Positions 47,301-59,300 of a stretch of 64,000 nt of DNA are shown one piece after another. A program made the position numbers and the translations under genes. Numbering within the stretch: the stretch's first letter is position 1; the number at the start of each line of letters is the position of its first letter. The notes under the pieces were generated by a model. The model made no database searches. It was not told the DNA's origin and saw only the letters and a program-made list of their open reading frames with translations. The stretch comes from Gordius sp. MW1 (Eukaryota > Nematomorpha > Gordioida > Gordea > Gordiidae), in assembly GCA_964036665.1 (NCBI GenBank), contig OZ038527.1, positions 1,612,001-1,676,000 on the forward strand, read 5' to 3'.

Positions 47301-50300
47301 CGGTTGTAATTAATAAAAAGTTTTCGAATCACATTTTGGCCAATGGTCATTTTATTCCATTGGTCAGCAGCCAGCGGACGGCCAAAAAGTGATAATAGCA
47401 ATGGTAGGAACAGGAACAATTATAATAGTCAAAAAAAACGAAAAAAATATTTTTGATTCACATTTTGGCCAATGGTCATTTTTTCCATCGGTCAGGAGCC
47501 AGCGGACGGCCAAAAAGTCATAATAGCAATGGTAGTAACAGGAACAATCATAATAGTCAAAAAAAACGAAAAAATAAACTCGGATTCACATTTTGGCCAA
47601 TGGTCATTTTTTTCAGTGGTCAGCAGCCAACGGACGGCCAAAAAGTCTTATTATCAATGATAGTAACAAGAACAATCATAAGAGTCAAAAAAACCCGGGA
47701 TTCTAACCCAAAAACTAGTTAAATTGCATAGCAATTAAAAGTAAACAACTTTTATTTATGTTTATTATATAACATTGGTCAGCAGCCAGCGGACGACCAA
47801 AAAGTCATAATAGCAATGGTAGTAACAGGAACAATCATAATAGTCAAAAAAAACGAAAAAAAAAGTTTCGAATCACATTTTGGCCAATGGTCATTTTATT
47901 CCATGTGTCAGCAGCCAGCGGACGGCCAAAAAGGCATAATAGCAATGGTAGTAACAGGAACAATCATAATAGTCAAAAAGAAACGAAAAAAAAATTTTCG
48001 AATCACATTTTGGCCAATGGTCATTTTATTCCATTGGTCAGCAGCCAGCGGACGGCCAAAAAGTCATAATAGCAATGGTAGTAACAGGAACAATCATAAT
48101 AGTCAAAAAAAAACGAAAAAAATAATTCCGATTCACATTTTGGCCAATGGTCATTTTTTCCATCGGTCAGTAGCCAGCGGACGGCTAAAATGTCATATTA
48201 TCAATGGTATTAACAAGAACAAAATATTAATTTAATTAACAGGGACCCATATCAGTAGAGGCATAGGCCCTTGTAGTGGAGGGCACAGGGTAATTATCAA
48301 TGGTAACCTATTCAAAAACGAACAAAAAATTTCGATTTATTTGGCCAATGGTAATTTTTTTCAATGGTCAGTAGCCTGCGGACGGTCAAAAAGTCGAATT
48401 ATCAATGGTATTAACAATTAATTTAATTTAAAAAAGGCTGGCGCCAATAACTTGGTGGACGACGGACGGACGACGGACGGACGACGGACGGACGACGGAC
48501 GACGGACGGACGACGCACAAAAAACGAGCCCATAAATTGCATAGCAATTAATATTTTGTTTTTTTGTTAGTGTAAAATGTTTTTTTTATTTATTTTAACT
48601 CGTGAGATTAAATATAAACTTTGCTGATACCTAAAAATTTAAAAACGGATAACATTTAACATTTAAGCGTAGGAAAATTTGCATCTCACAAAATCGTTGT
48701 TATGTTATGCGTCCGGAATGCAAATCTGATGTGAATTCGAAGTTAAGACACGGGCTATGTTATAACCCGTACGACGATTTTTGCCGCGCAGCAAATCCGA
48801 TATTAAGGCAGCCCTAAGCCACTATGTGTCAATATATAATAGAACTAAACACTTTCCCTTGACTTCTTTCTGTATAAACCCCCCGTGAAAGTTGATGATC
48901 TATTATTTTTTTATGTGTACGTGTGTTGGAGAAATACCAAAATTTCTTAAACATTTTCTTGGCTTTCTCCTCATAAGCTAGGTCGTGTCGAAATACTTAA
49001 CCTAGTATGTGTAGAGCGCGCTTCAACCCCCCCCCCCCCGCCCCGCCCTACAATTATTTTTGGCAATGGGTTTATTTGGCAAAGTTTACAACTTATGTTT
49101 AAACGACACCCCTCTCTGCCATTAAAAATCGGGTTTTAATTGAAGATTAATATTCTTATTCATTCCACCCAATTCCATGCTAAATTTATACGTAGAGAAG
49201 AGATAAGCGAATTAATTTGAAATTTTTGATTTTCGTATTGCCAATAAATAGCCTGATTCTATGGATGTGACTACGGCTGAACAAAATGGATCGGCTTGGA
49301 GCAAATCCTTTCTCAAGGACCTAGGAATTGGTAAGAAACACACATATTCGTAAAACATTACATTTTTAATTATTTAAATAAAAATCTCTATTTTTTTAAA
49401 AGTTTTTAAGCAAGATCTTACTTAGTAAGTGAATGTTAAGGCGTTGCTTAGAAATAATTATAATCCTAGTGTAACTTAATTATAGGTGACACTAAAATTT
49501 TTAAATTTATTATTCTAGGATGAGATTCCTAAATCATTAAGTTGAACATAAAATCGAAAAATTAGTAAAAGCGCGATAAGAGTTATAAATTTTTAGAGCA
49601 CTGATGCCATTAAGTTTTTAGCACAGTGCATTTTATTTCTATTATTTGACGAGTAAATGACCTAAAAGAAGTTTAGTAGTTTGTAAAGTATAAAAATTTT
49701 TAGAATTGAAATCCTAGGTCCAAATTTAACAATTAAAAACCGTAATTTATGTATGATAATTAATCAAAAAATTATTATTTATTAATGAAAGTCTAATCTT
49801 TTTATGAGCTATCTCTCTTTTATCACTTTTAATTTCCTCGATTTAAACGTTCCTTACCATGTTTTATCCTTTAATCACGTTATTTTGTGGGCAGATCGCG
49901 AAATAATCCTAGCTCCCGACCAGATGATTGACCAGTTGGCTCGACCCTTGCGAGAGGATTGGGTGAGGTTAGCTCGCCAATTACACTTTCCCGACCACGA
50001 AATCGAGGATATCCAACGAGAATTCCCGCAAAATGTGAACCATCAGGCGAAAGCCATGCTAGTCGCTTGGAAACGCAAGGGCCAACACCAACCCGAACAT
50101 CAATCTCGTAAAAAATGTTGTTTTTTTGTATTACGGCAGCGATAAATGAGTGTTTATTGCGCCTTTTTTACATTGGAGGATATTTGGGCCTATTTAATTT
50201 GTAGTAGTGGTACCCAGCCGTTTTTACAGCACTACTTTGTAGTGAAATCTAAAGTGGTGTAAATGTTTGTTTTGTTGAGTTTCTTCCATCTTGTTCGGGT

Positions 50301-53300
50301 AAGGGGACCATGTCTTGATTAATCTTCTTAGTTTTTATAACTGTCCACGTGACACGAGGTCGTTCTCTCTCTCTCTTCCTCGGTACTTCCATGTCCAGTA
50401 CTTTTCGAGACACATCATTCGTCCCCCTTCTAATATTTACCCATACCACCTTAGACGATTTTCTTACGTGTGAAAGCGGCATTTTAAAGGTTAAGTTTTA
50501 GAAGGTTCAGGCACCCCCTTACCCGATAATGCCAAAACATAAACCAAATATACTACTAATGCGTTGACCTCTTCTCAGTATACTCTCTCCATTTGAAATT
50601 TTAAGATTCAAATTCAATTAGGAATTATTTAGAGGGCAAACATTTCTTACAATATTTACATTTTTAATTATGTCCTAATCATTTATCTCTTATGATTTTT
50701 GGTAGTGTTGTAAAAACGGCTGAGTTTTGTTTGGTCCACCTTTTAGTCCACTAAACTTAAATTTACACCAAAGTTTTTTTGGCCAAACCCCAGTCTATTT
50801 AGGCGACCAAGAAAAATGGACCGAAAAATCGTTGGTTTGTTGATGTTTTTAGCCGACTAAAAACCAAATGTCGACCAAACCCAGCCGTTTTTACTACAAC
50901 ACTAATTTTTGGTAATCAAAAACGTAACGTACTCTCGAAATATCGTAGACCGGGATCGCAGAATTAAACTTCTTTTAAACCCCGTTTTTTTGCCGCAAAT
51001 TTTATTTATTTGTAATTTTAATTCTAAATCGCTCCATTTAGACGAAGCGATGGAGCGGGCACTTCGGAACATAAATCGCGAGGACGTTATACAGCAATGC
51101 CCTTGGTCTAGCCTAACCAAGGGAACTCCGGTGATTGGCAAAATTGGTGGCGCCAGAACCCTGAACGGTATTTTGCCCTCCTCTTCGACCCCATCGGCGC
51201 TCACAGATCGGGTCGTGTCTTACAAGGATGCCCCAGCCTTTACCGACCATACGCTGGACGATAGCTTGGACCATTACGGTCAGTTTAGCGTGGCGTTTTA
51301 TGCAAGGGGGGGGGGAATATATAGTGAGGATTTAATTAAAGACGGACGGACATTTTATCCATTTTCTAACATGAATTTTGGCAAATTCATATTATTTGAT
51401 GAATTTTTAAAATCGTTATAATAAAATGGGTTGTTTCATGTTAAGATCAATGATTATTGACCAATACAATCCATCGCCATACAAACTCTACGTCACTTTT
51501 GTAAAATGCGGTCGTTTTCTACAACACTTTTGATGCGTGAATATATAAGAGATGAGGAGTCTAATAGTCTATGATTTAACCTTGCCCAGGGATGAGATAA
51601 TTTTATAAAAACCATACCACTGCAGCTATTATCTATTAAGTAAATATATTTGAAACCCTTTCTAATAATTGGAAAAGTTTAAATTGTATATTCAAAATTG
51701 AAGTTATCGGAGTTCGATCGATTGTCTTTTTCTCAAAAAATTCGTTAAAAATAAAAAGGTCTTTATTTAATTCGTACCCACTAAAATTAAGTCTACGTGT
51801 AGAAGACAGATTACGGAAAATGGAAATATGATTTTGTCCTTATTTAGCCTTATGCGATATTGATATTTTGGCTTGTACACCTACCCCCCCCCCCCTAATT
51901 GTACGTTGTTTTTGTTAGGTCGACCTTGAGGTAGGCCAACTCGTTGGCAAACGCAGGACTAGGTCGTGTCGATTTAAGCTCCAGTTTCATTCGTGTTTTA
52001 TATTGTATTTTTAATGTCTTATTCAAAAGTTTTTAAATATTAAATTTTGAAATATATGCATTTAGAATACGACGAATACAGAGAAGGGGCACAGCCATCT
52101 TCCTACGATGAAAAAAAGCGAAGAGCCCGACTTGAATTGGGCGACAATATTACGGTGAATATTTTGCTAATATGTTTTTGAATCCTAAATATTATGAAGG
52201 AAAATTTCGCGAAATTAAGTGTTGTGAAATTTAATTTGAGTCTATTTGATATATTTCAATTTAGTCGCCGCAAGATGAATCTAATCCATCATCACCCGAG
52301 GCTCAACAACATCCCAAAGAAGGTAATTTTAGAGAGTTTTACGTTTATTAATATTATTTGTTGAGTGAAATTTATGACTTTTGACTCGACCCAAAAGCAT
52401 TTTGAAATGTGTTGACTCGAGCTCGAACCCGACTCGAGCGTTTTAAAATTTTCAACCCGGGTCGGGTTTCGGGTCACCCGTCCAGGCCTCTAGTTTGAAT
52501 TGTTGCGAATTTTATTAGAAACAAATGTGTTTGATAATGTTTATGGGCGTAGCCAGCAGTGACATTAGAGGGGGGGCAAGAATGATTTAGGGAGAGACAA
52601 AAGGATCATTTTTTGAAATTTTAGCCATAAATGCTTGGATTTAGAGGAAGGCAGCCGCCCCTCTTTGCCTTTCCCCCCTTGGCTAAGTCCATGATAATGT
52701 CTCTTTATAAATAGCTCTACCAGTAATTATTCATTCTATCAAGTTTTCCATGACTAACTAGCGAAAAATAAAGTTAAATTTCACGTCCTTTTTACTACTC
52801 GTAACTTAGAAAGTCCAGTAACGCCAGTGGTCGTTAAATCTAAAATCGCGCCTCAGCCCGTTCCCGAAAGGTCTCACCCCGAAAAAATTGCTATGCTACA
52901 AAAATTAGTTGCGGATTCTGACGATGATCAGCTAGATTCGCCACGACCCAACTTACCTGGACCGAGAGGTTAGATTATTTTTTTTGCTACTCGTGAAAAT
53001 TGAGTGTTGTAAGTAAGTGACGCCGTGTAATTTTCCTTTGCACGTTTTCGATTTTTCCCCTCGTTAACTATGATTGAGCGCGAGTAAGATTACGTAATAT
53101 TTTGTCAAATTTCTCATGTGCCGTCATTTTCTGCTTGTATTTCAACCCTCACCTTCTCTCTGTCGAGTACATTTTTTCGCAAAACTTATCGTTTTTTTTG
53201 CAAACATGTCAAATTTTCTAGCGAAATGTTAGGGACCGCTTGGCGGATAAAGGCTTATTAACTCTAGAATTTTGTTCAAATGTTCAAATTTTGTTAATAC

Positions 53301-56300
53301 ATAATAAAAACTCGGGCCTTCGGCCCTCGTGGGAAGGGGGAGAAGGGAAGGGGAGTAGGGGAAGGGAAGAGGGGAAGGGAAGAGGGGAAGGGAAGAGGGG
53401 AAGGGGGAACTCTTCTATACTCCGTATAAACGTAGCATATTTGCTATGCAATTTATGGGCGAGAAAGGTGGGAAGGGGCGAGAATACCTATAGGGGGTAT
53501 TAGATGCAAAATAATTAGTTAATTAGTTATAGGCCCTTGTAGGGGAGGACATAGGGTAATTATCAATGTTAACCAATTCAAAAACGAAAAAAAATTTCGA
53601 TTTATTTGGCCAATGGTCATTTTTTTATTGGTCAGTAGCCAGCGGACGGTCAAAAATTCATATTATCATTGGTATTAACATGAACAAATATTAATTTAAT
53701 TTAAAAAAATTAAAAAAAAAATTTGTCCCCTCACTGACTTGAACCCCACACCTCCAGTTCACAAGCCGGCGCTATAACCACTATACCATGCTGGCTTTAA
53801 AATAGTAGAAGTTATTATGTTATTTATATAGATGATGAAATAATAAAGTTGTGTTTTATGTTTAGAAAATCAATATATTTCGTCGGTCAGTAGCCAGCGG
53901 ACGGTCAAAAAGTCATATTATCAATGGTATTAACAAAAACAAAATATTAATTTAATGTAAAAAAAAAATTAAAAAAAAGTTTTTTTTTAGTTTTAAAAAA
54001 GGGCTAAATTCTTAAACTACCAGCCCGATTGCTCGAAACTTTACCCGTAGGTGCCCAGGGCGGCCGGGGGTAAAATAACCTTTTCAGATTCCTAAAATAC
54101 CTTTTCACTTTAAAAATATCGGACATTTCCCTGCCACACGTGCGGTGTAATATCTATGACACGTAGAAAAATTTTACTAATTATATAAACTTACGCGCGC
54201 CATCTAATAAAGTACAATTCGTGTCTGAGTTTAATAGTAGATTCACTTTAATTAGAAATAACGGGCTATGCTTATACCTTTGAAGGAGGTTTCGAATTTT
54301 GTGTTAGTTTCTATCGATATATTTTATCGTAAATTAGAATCTAATACCTATATTATTTTTTTAAATATTACTTTTTAGGTTTTCTATGAAATCACAATCT
54401 AATTAAATGAAATATATTAACCCAATAAAAAAATATATATGCATTTATAAGGTTAAAAATATATATTACATAGTTGGCTGTCTGTTAGACCATCTATAAT
54501 AAATTTTTAGGTTATATATAAAATTTGGCCAATGGTCATTTTTTTCATTGGTAAGCAGCCAGGACACGGTAAAAGTGGATATAAATTCATAAGTCAAAAA
54601 AAACGAAAAAAAAAAATTTCGAATCACATTTTGGCCAATGGTCATTTTTTCCATCGGTCAGGAGCCAGCGGACGGCCAAAAAGTCATAATAGCAATGGTA
54701 GTAACAGGAACAATCATAATAGTCAAAAAAAACGAAAAAATAAACTCGGATTCACATTTTGGCCAATGGTCATTTTTTTCCATTGGTCAGCAGCCAGCAC
54801 ACGGTAAAAGTGGATATAAATTCACAAGAGTAAAAAAAACGAAAAAAAAATTTTCGAATCACATTTTGGCCAATGGTCATTTTTTTCCATTGGTCAGCAG
54901 CCAGGACACAATAAAAGTGGATATAAATTCATAATAGTCAAAAAAAACGAAATAAAAGTTTTCGAATCACATTTTGGCCAATGGTCATTTTATTCCATTG
55001 GTCAGCAGCCAGCGGACGGCCAAAAAGTCATAATAGCAATGGTAGGAACAGGAACAATCATAATAGTCAAAAAAAACGAAAAAAATAATTTCGATTCACA
55101 TTTTGGCCAATGGTCATTTTTTCCATCGGTCAGGAGCCAGCGGACGGCCAAAAAGTCATAATAGCAATGGTAGTAACAGGAACAATCATAATAGTCAAAA
55201 AAAACGAAAAAATAAACTCGGATGCACATTTTGGCCAATGGTCATTTTTTTCATTGGTCAGCAGCCAACGGACGGCCAAAAAGTCTTATTATCAATGATA
55301 GTAACAAGAACAATCATAAAAGTCAAAAAAAACTCCGGGATTCTAACCCAAAAACTAGTTAAATTGCATAGCAATTAAAAGTAAACAACTTTTATTTATG
55401 TTTATTATATAACATTGGTCAGCAGCCAGCGGACGGCCAAAAAGTCATAATAGCAATGGTAGAAACAGGAACAATTATAGTAGTCAAAAAAAACGAAAAA
55501 AATGATTTCGATTCACATTTTGGCCAATGGTCATTTTTTTCATTGGTCAGCAGCCAGCGGACGGCCAAAAATTCTTATTATCAATGATAGTAACAAGAAC
55601 AATCATAAGAGTCAAAAAAAACTCCGGGATTCCAACCCCAAAACTAGTTAAATTGCATAGCAATTAAAAAGTAAACAACTTTTATTTATGTTTATTTATA
55701 ACTAGTTAAATTGCATAGCATTAAAAGTAAACAACTTTTATATTTATTATATAACCAAAACTAGTTAAATTGCATAGCAATTAAAAGTAAACAACTTTTA
55801 TTTATGTTAATTATATAACTAGTTAAATTGCATAGCACAACTTTTATCTATGTTTATTATATAATAGATAATTTAACAAATCTTATATATAACACACCGA
55901 GGGAGATAGAGATGAGGGGTGGGGCACCTCTTATGCATAGCAATTAAAAATAACACAGCGAGGGAGATAGAGATGAGGGGTGGGGCACCTCTTTCTCATC
56001 CATTAATTTAAAAAAGCGATAACCTAATATACCCAATGCAAATAGATAGGGTAACGGACGACGGACGACGGACGACGGACGACGGACGGACACCAAAAAA
56101 CGATCCCATAAATTGCATAGCAATTAACAATTAATTAAGTGATGTGTTAAATTTTTGCGGCAAAAGTATAGTAACCTTGTTTTCCTAATTGCCTTGTATT
56201 TTCGCAACATTTCTACACCCATATACTTATCCTAAACCTCTAGCTGCTGTGCGTTACTTTCTCTTCCTTTACGCTCTGCTACACTCTCTTTCATCGTATT

Positions 56301-59300
56301 GTGGTTGCTCGCAGTTTGTTTCGCGCCTTGATTATCGTTTACCCTCAAAACTTGATTTTTCTTCGCGATTTGCTCGACCGTCGTATTTGCTTCGCGTTTG
56401 CCGAATGACCGTGTTTTATTTGTTGTACGCGAAACGACACACACTTTAAAATATTGTCAAACGTTTGTTAAGGCGAATTAGGTGTAAAGGAGGGAGAAGA
56501 AGAAAAAATGATTCCGGAACCATTGCTTAACCCCGTGTCCGACGTGACGCCATTGGGTGCCAATGGGCCCATGGATTACGGAGATCAAGCGGTACCCCTG
56601 CACCAAAGGCCAGCCCCAACCTCTACCCATCGCGGTTCTAACCTAGAACCCCGAGATCCTATAGTGTTAGACGACGAGCCTCGCCTCAGTATAACCGAAT
56701 CGAATACACCGGCCAAAAAAAGTAGTGTAGTAAAGGGGGAGAGCGGTGAGCGGGCTTTGATTCGTGCGGGTGCAGAAGAACGCGAAATTTTTGACGATCG
56801 AGCCACCACCGCCCTGGCCGCTGGAAAATTCATAGGCGAAGACCTCATGAAATCGGCTGAAAGAGAGGCTGTGAATCGGGAAGTTATAAAACGGCCAGGG
56901 CAGGAACGACGTAGTTCCTCCATTTCGAAATCCATTAAAAAACTCGTGGATGATATGGGGGATAAATTGAGGCCCGAGCACGTTATTACGCCGCGGGCCG
57001 AAGAAGGCCACAATAGCGAGCCAAGGAGGGAGCAGGCTGAGATAGCATCATCGCCCGTGAAAAGTGTTTCGAGATCTCACCACTCGGCAGCACCTTACAT
57101 TAACCAATTATCTGGTGGCACGAGGTTTAAAACCGCCGACCAAACACCGGTCTCGGGCGGGGGCGGTGGTTTGGTTCATTATCACGAAAGCGATTACACG
57201 AGAGCTAAAGAACCCGAAGTCGTGGTAACTTCTCGCTTGCCTCCCTTACCCTACTCTACCACTAACAAATTATCCCACTCCGATGGGCACGCCCCTCAAA
57301 GTAGTGCCCCCTACGTAGCGGTCACCGGCCCACGGCCTTACGTAGAGGGTGGCCTTAGCCACTTAGCTGGCCCTGGGGATCAGCACCCCCATCACCACGA
57401 AGGTATGCTTGAAGGGGTAGCCCATTCGTTGCGCCATAGTTTCGAGGATCGAGGCCAAGTTATGAACCTCATGTACGGCCCGGACGCCGAGGAGCGAGCC
57501 CAGGTAGAAGAAAATATAGCGCATTTAGAGTCCCCGACCGGCCATAGCGCGGAGGACGATATGAAAGATTTGAAGGGTAAATTCGATAAAATCCTGCACT
57601 CGGCCCATCATTGGAGCCACGATGCCTCGGTCCCGGTCGTTAAGTCACTGCGGGACGTGGATAGCAAAATTAAACACGCCTTCGACCACGTCGAGGAACC
57701 CTCCGATGAAAAGGGTACACATTCGCTCAGGAAATCTTTGGAACATATCGGACATATAATAGCGCATCCTGCGGAAAAACATCGGGATAAACCGGATCCC
57801 GAACACTTCCCAGATGACGTTGTGGGGGGAGGAGAGCATTCTGACGGCAGGAATGTCTTGGATAAAGCCACTCATTCTATTAGAAAGTCGATAGAAAACA
57901 TCAAGCACAAAGTGGCGCTGCCCATGCATAAACACTCCCACGAAGCTGCGAGGATTAAACACTCTTCGGATGACGTAGAGGAACGTTCTTCTGGTGATAT
58001 AAAAGAACAGTCGACACACCCATCTGAAAAGGGTGAAGAAAACGTGGAGCAAATCCATGATATGAAGACCCCAGTTGTGGCAGTTGCTGGCGCTGAAGTG
58101 CCCAAGGCAATAGACCGATACGGAGATGAGCTATCTGGTAGCATAACGGAAGCTCTGGTGGAGGCCGAACGTAAAGCTCAACCCTTGCTAGCGAAGGAAG
58201 AGAAAAAGATCGTCGAGGGTAAAGGCGACGAAGGCGAAAACCTATATGAAAAAGCTTCTCACACCATTCGCAAATCGATCGGTGAAATGGGTACGAAATT
58301 GAAAGCCATAGGTCATCACGAGCCTCTTGCCTTAAAATCTGAAGAAAGTCACGAACAACCTTCAGATGAAGCCGGCCCGGTGACGCGAAAGGAACGAGAA
58401 ATGTTGGGAACTACCTTCGATGCGCCTCATCGGGGGGAGGAGCCTAATGCCCTACGAGAAGTGGGCGATAAAATGGCTCATTCCTTAACCCAGTTCGGAC
58501 ACGATATCTCAATTTCGGCCCATCACGCGGTCGATAAAATGGAGAATAAATTCAAAATGGCGCACGAAAAGGAGCCCCAAGAAGTGGACCAAGCCGCTTT
58601 AACGTCGTCGTCCGACGGGGAAAAGAAATCGAAAAACATTTTCGAAAAGGCGTCCCATTCCATTCGCAAGTCGATCGACAACGTGGGGGACAAAATAGAC
58701 AAATTCAAGCTTAAGCACCCACCCAAGGATCCGGATAATCCGCTCGAAGGCGATTTAACGCAAGAAGAAACTAGCTCCGATTTGGATTCTTCCCCGAAAG
58801 ATGGTCCATCTAACCTAGTGGTCCAACACGAAAAGGGTAAAAATTTATTTGATAAAGCCGGTCGATCCATCCGTAAATCCTTGGGGGAGCTAGGACATAA
58901 AATAAAGCAGCCGACGGCGGCGCACAAGGAGATCGAGTCCGAAGGCCTTAAACCAGCGGTTGGACTGGATAAAGTGTCAACTTCGATTAACAAAACGGTC
59001 GATAGCGTTGAGGATAAATTGAGCGGATTTGTACCCGGTCTGCTTCACCACGACGCGACCTATCTACAACAAGACCCGACGACCCAGCCAGGCATCTCTA
59101 GTGAGGACATCTTAGATAAGGAAAAGGAACTAACCGATGCATCAGGCCAAGTAATAGACGTTAACTCACCGAGAGAAGATGGACGATTTGATATGCCTCA
59201 CTCGACTGAAAGCCACTTAGGTAGCGGAGGTATATTGGGCGAAGCTAGACACCTCGTGACTCAAGCTGGGCACGACATTAAGCAGGCGGTGGAAGGGGTG

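Larger units (their letters stand above)
47211..48827 (-). mobile_element. Family H element (reverse) split by a composite insertion
   Basis: The left end GCTTGTCTTAATATCGGATT (47214) and the right end AATCCGATATTAAGGCAGCC (about 48825) are the two termini of the element seen intact at 12716. The roughly 1.2 kb between about 47330 and 48545 is absent from the intact copy. Confidence 0.65.
52969..56481. other. Intron 29 (3.5 kb), largely a composite repeat
   Basis: About 53438-56128 is bounded by TTTGCTATGCAATTTATGGG on the left and its inverse near 56123. Inside are a purine tract (just outside the left end), a tRNA-like piece, the second 130-bp minisatellite and multiple ACTAGTTAAATTGCATAGCA copies. 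No exon is supported; an 86-codon frame at 56189 shows no family features. Confidence 0.65.

Noticed and set aside
47453..48235. Several open frames of 60-140 codons (also at 54532-55378)
   Set aside because: They are translations of the 130-bp minisatellite units in different frames, with no independent coding features.
51279..51423. Alternative C-terminus by reading through the exon 26 donor
   Set aside because: The extension includes a poly-G run and low-complexity sequence, and the donor and downstream exon fit in phase. Retention is possible but unsupported.
53727..53797. Functional tRNA gene
   Set aside because: The acceptor stem does not pair and the anticodon and T stems are weak. 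It lies inside a composite repeat, so a tRNA-derived fragment is more likely.
56189..56449. 86-codon frame just before exon 30
   Set aside because: No family features, and it ends before the exon 30 acceptor; the exon joins exon 29 in phase without it.
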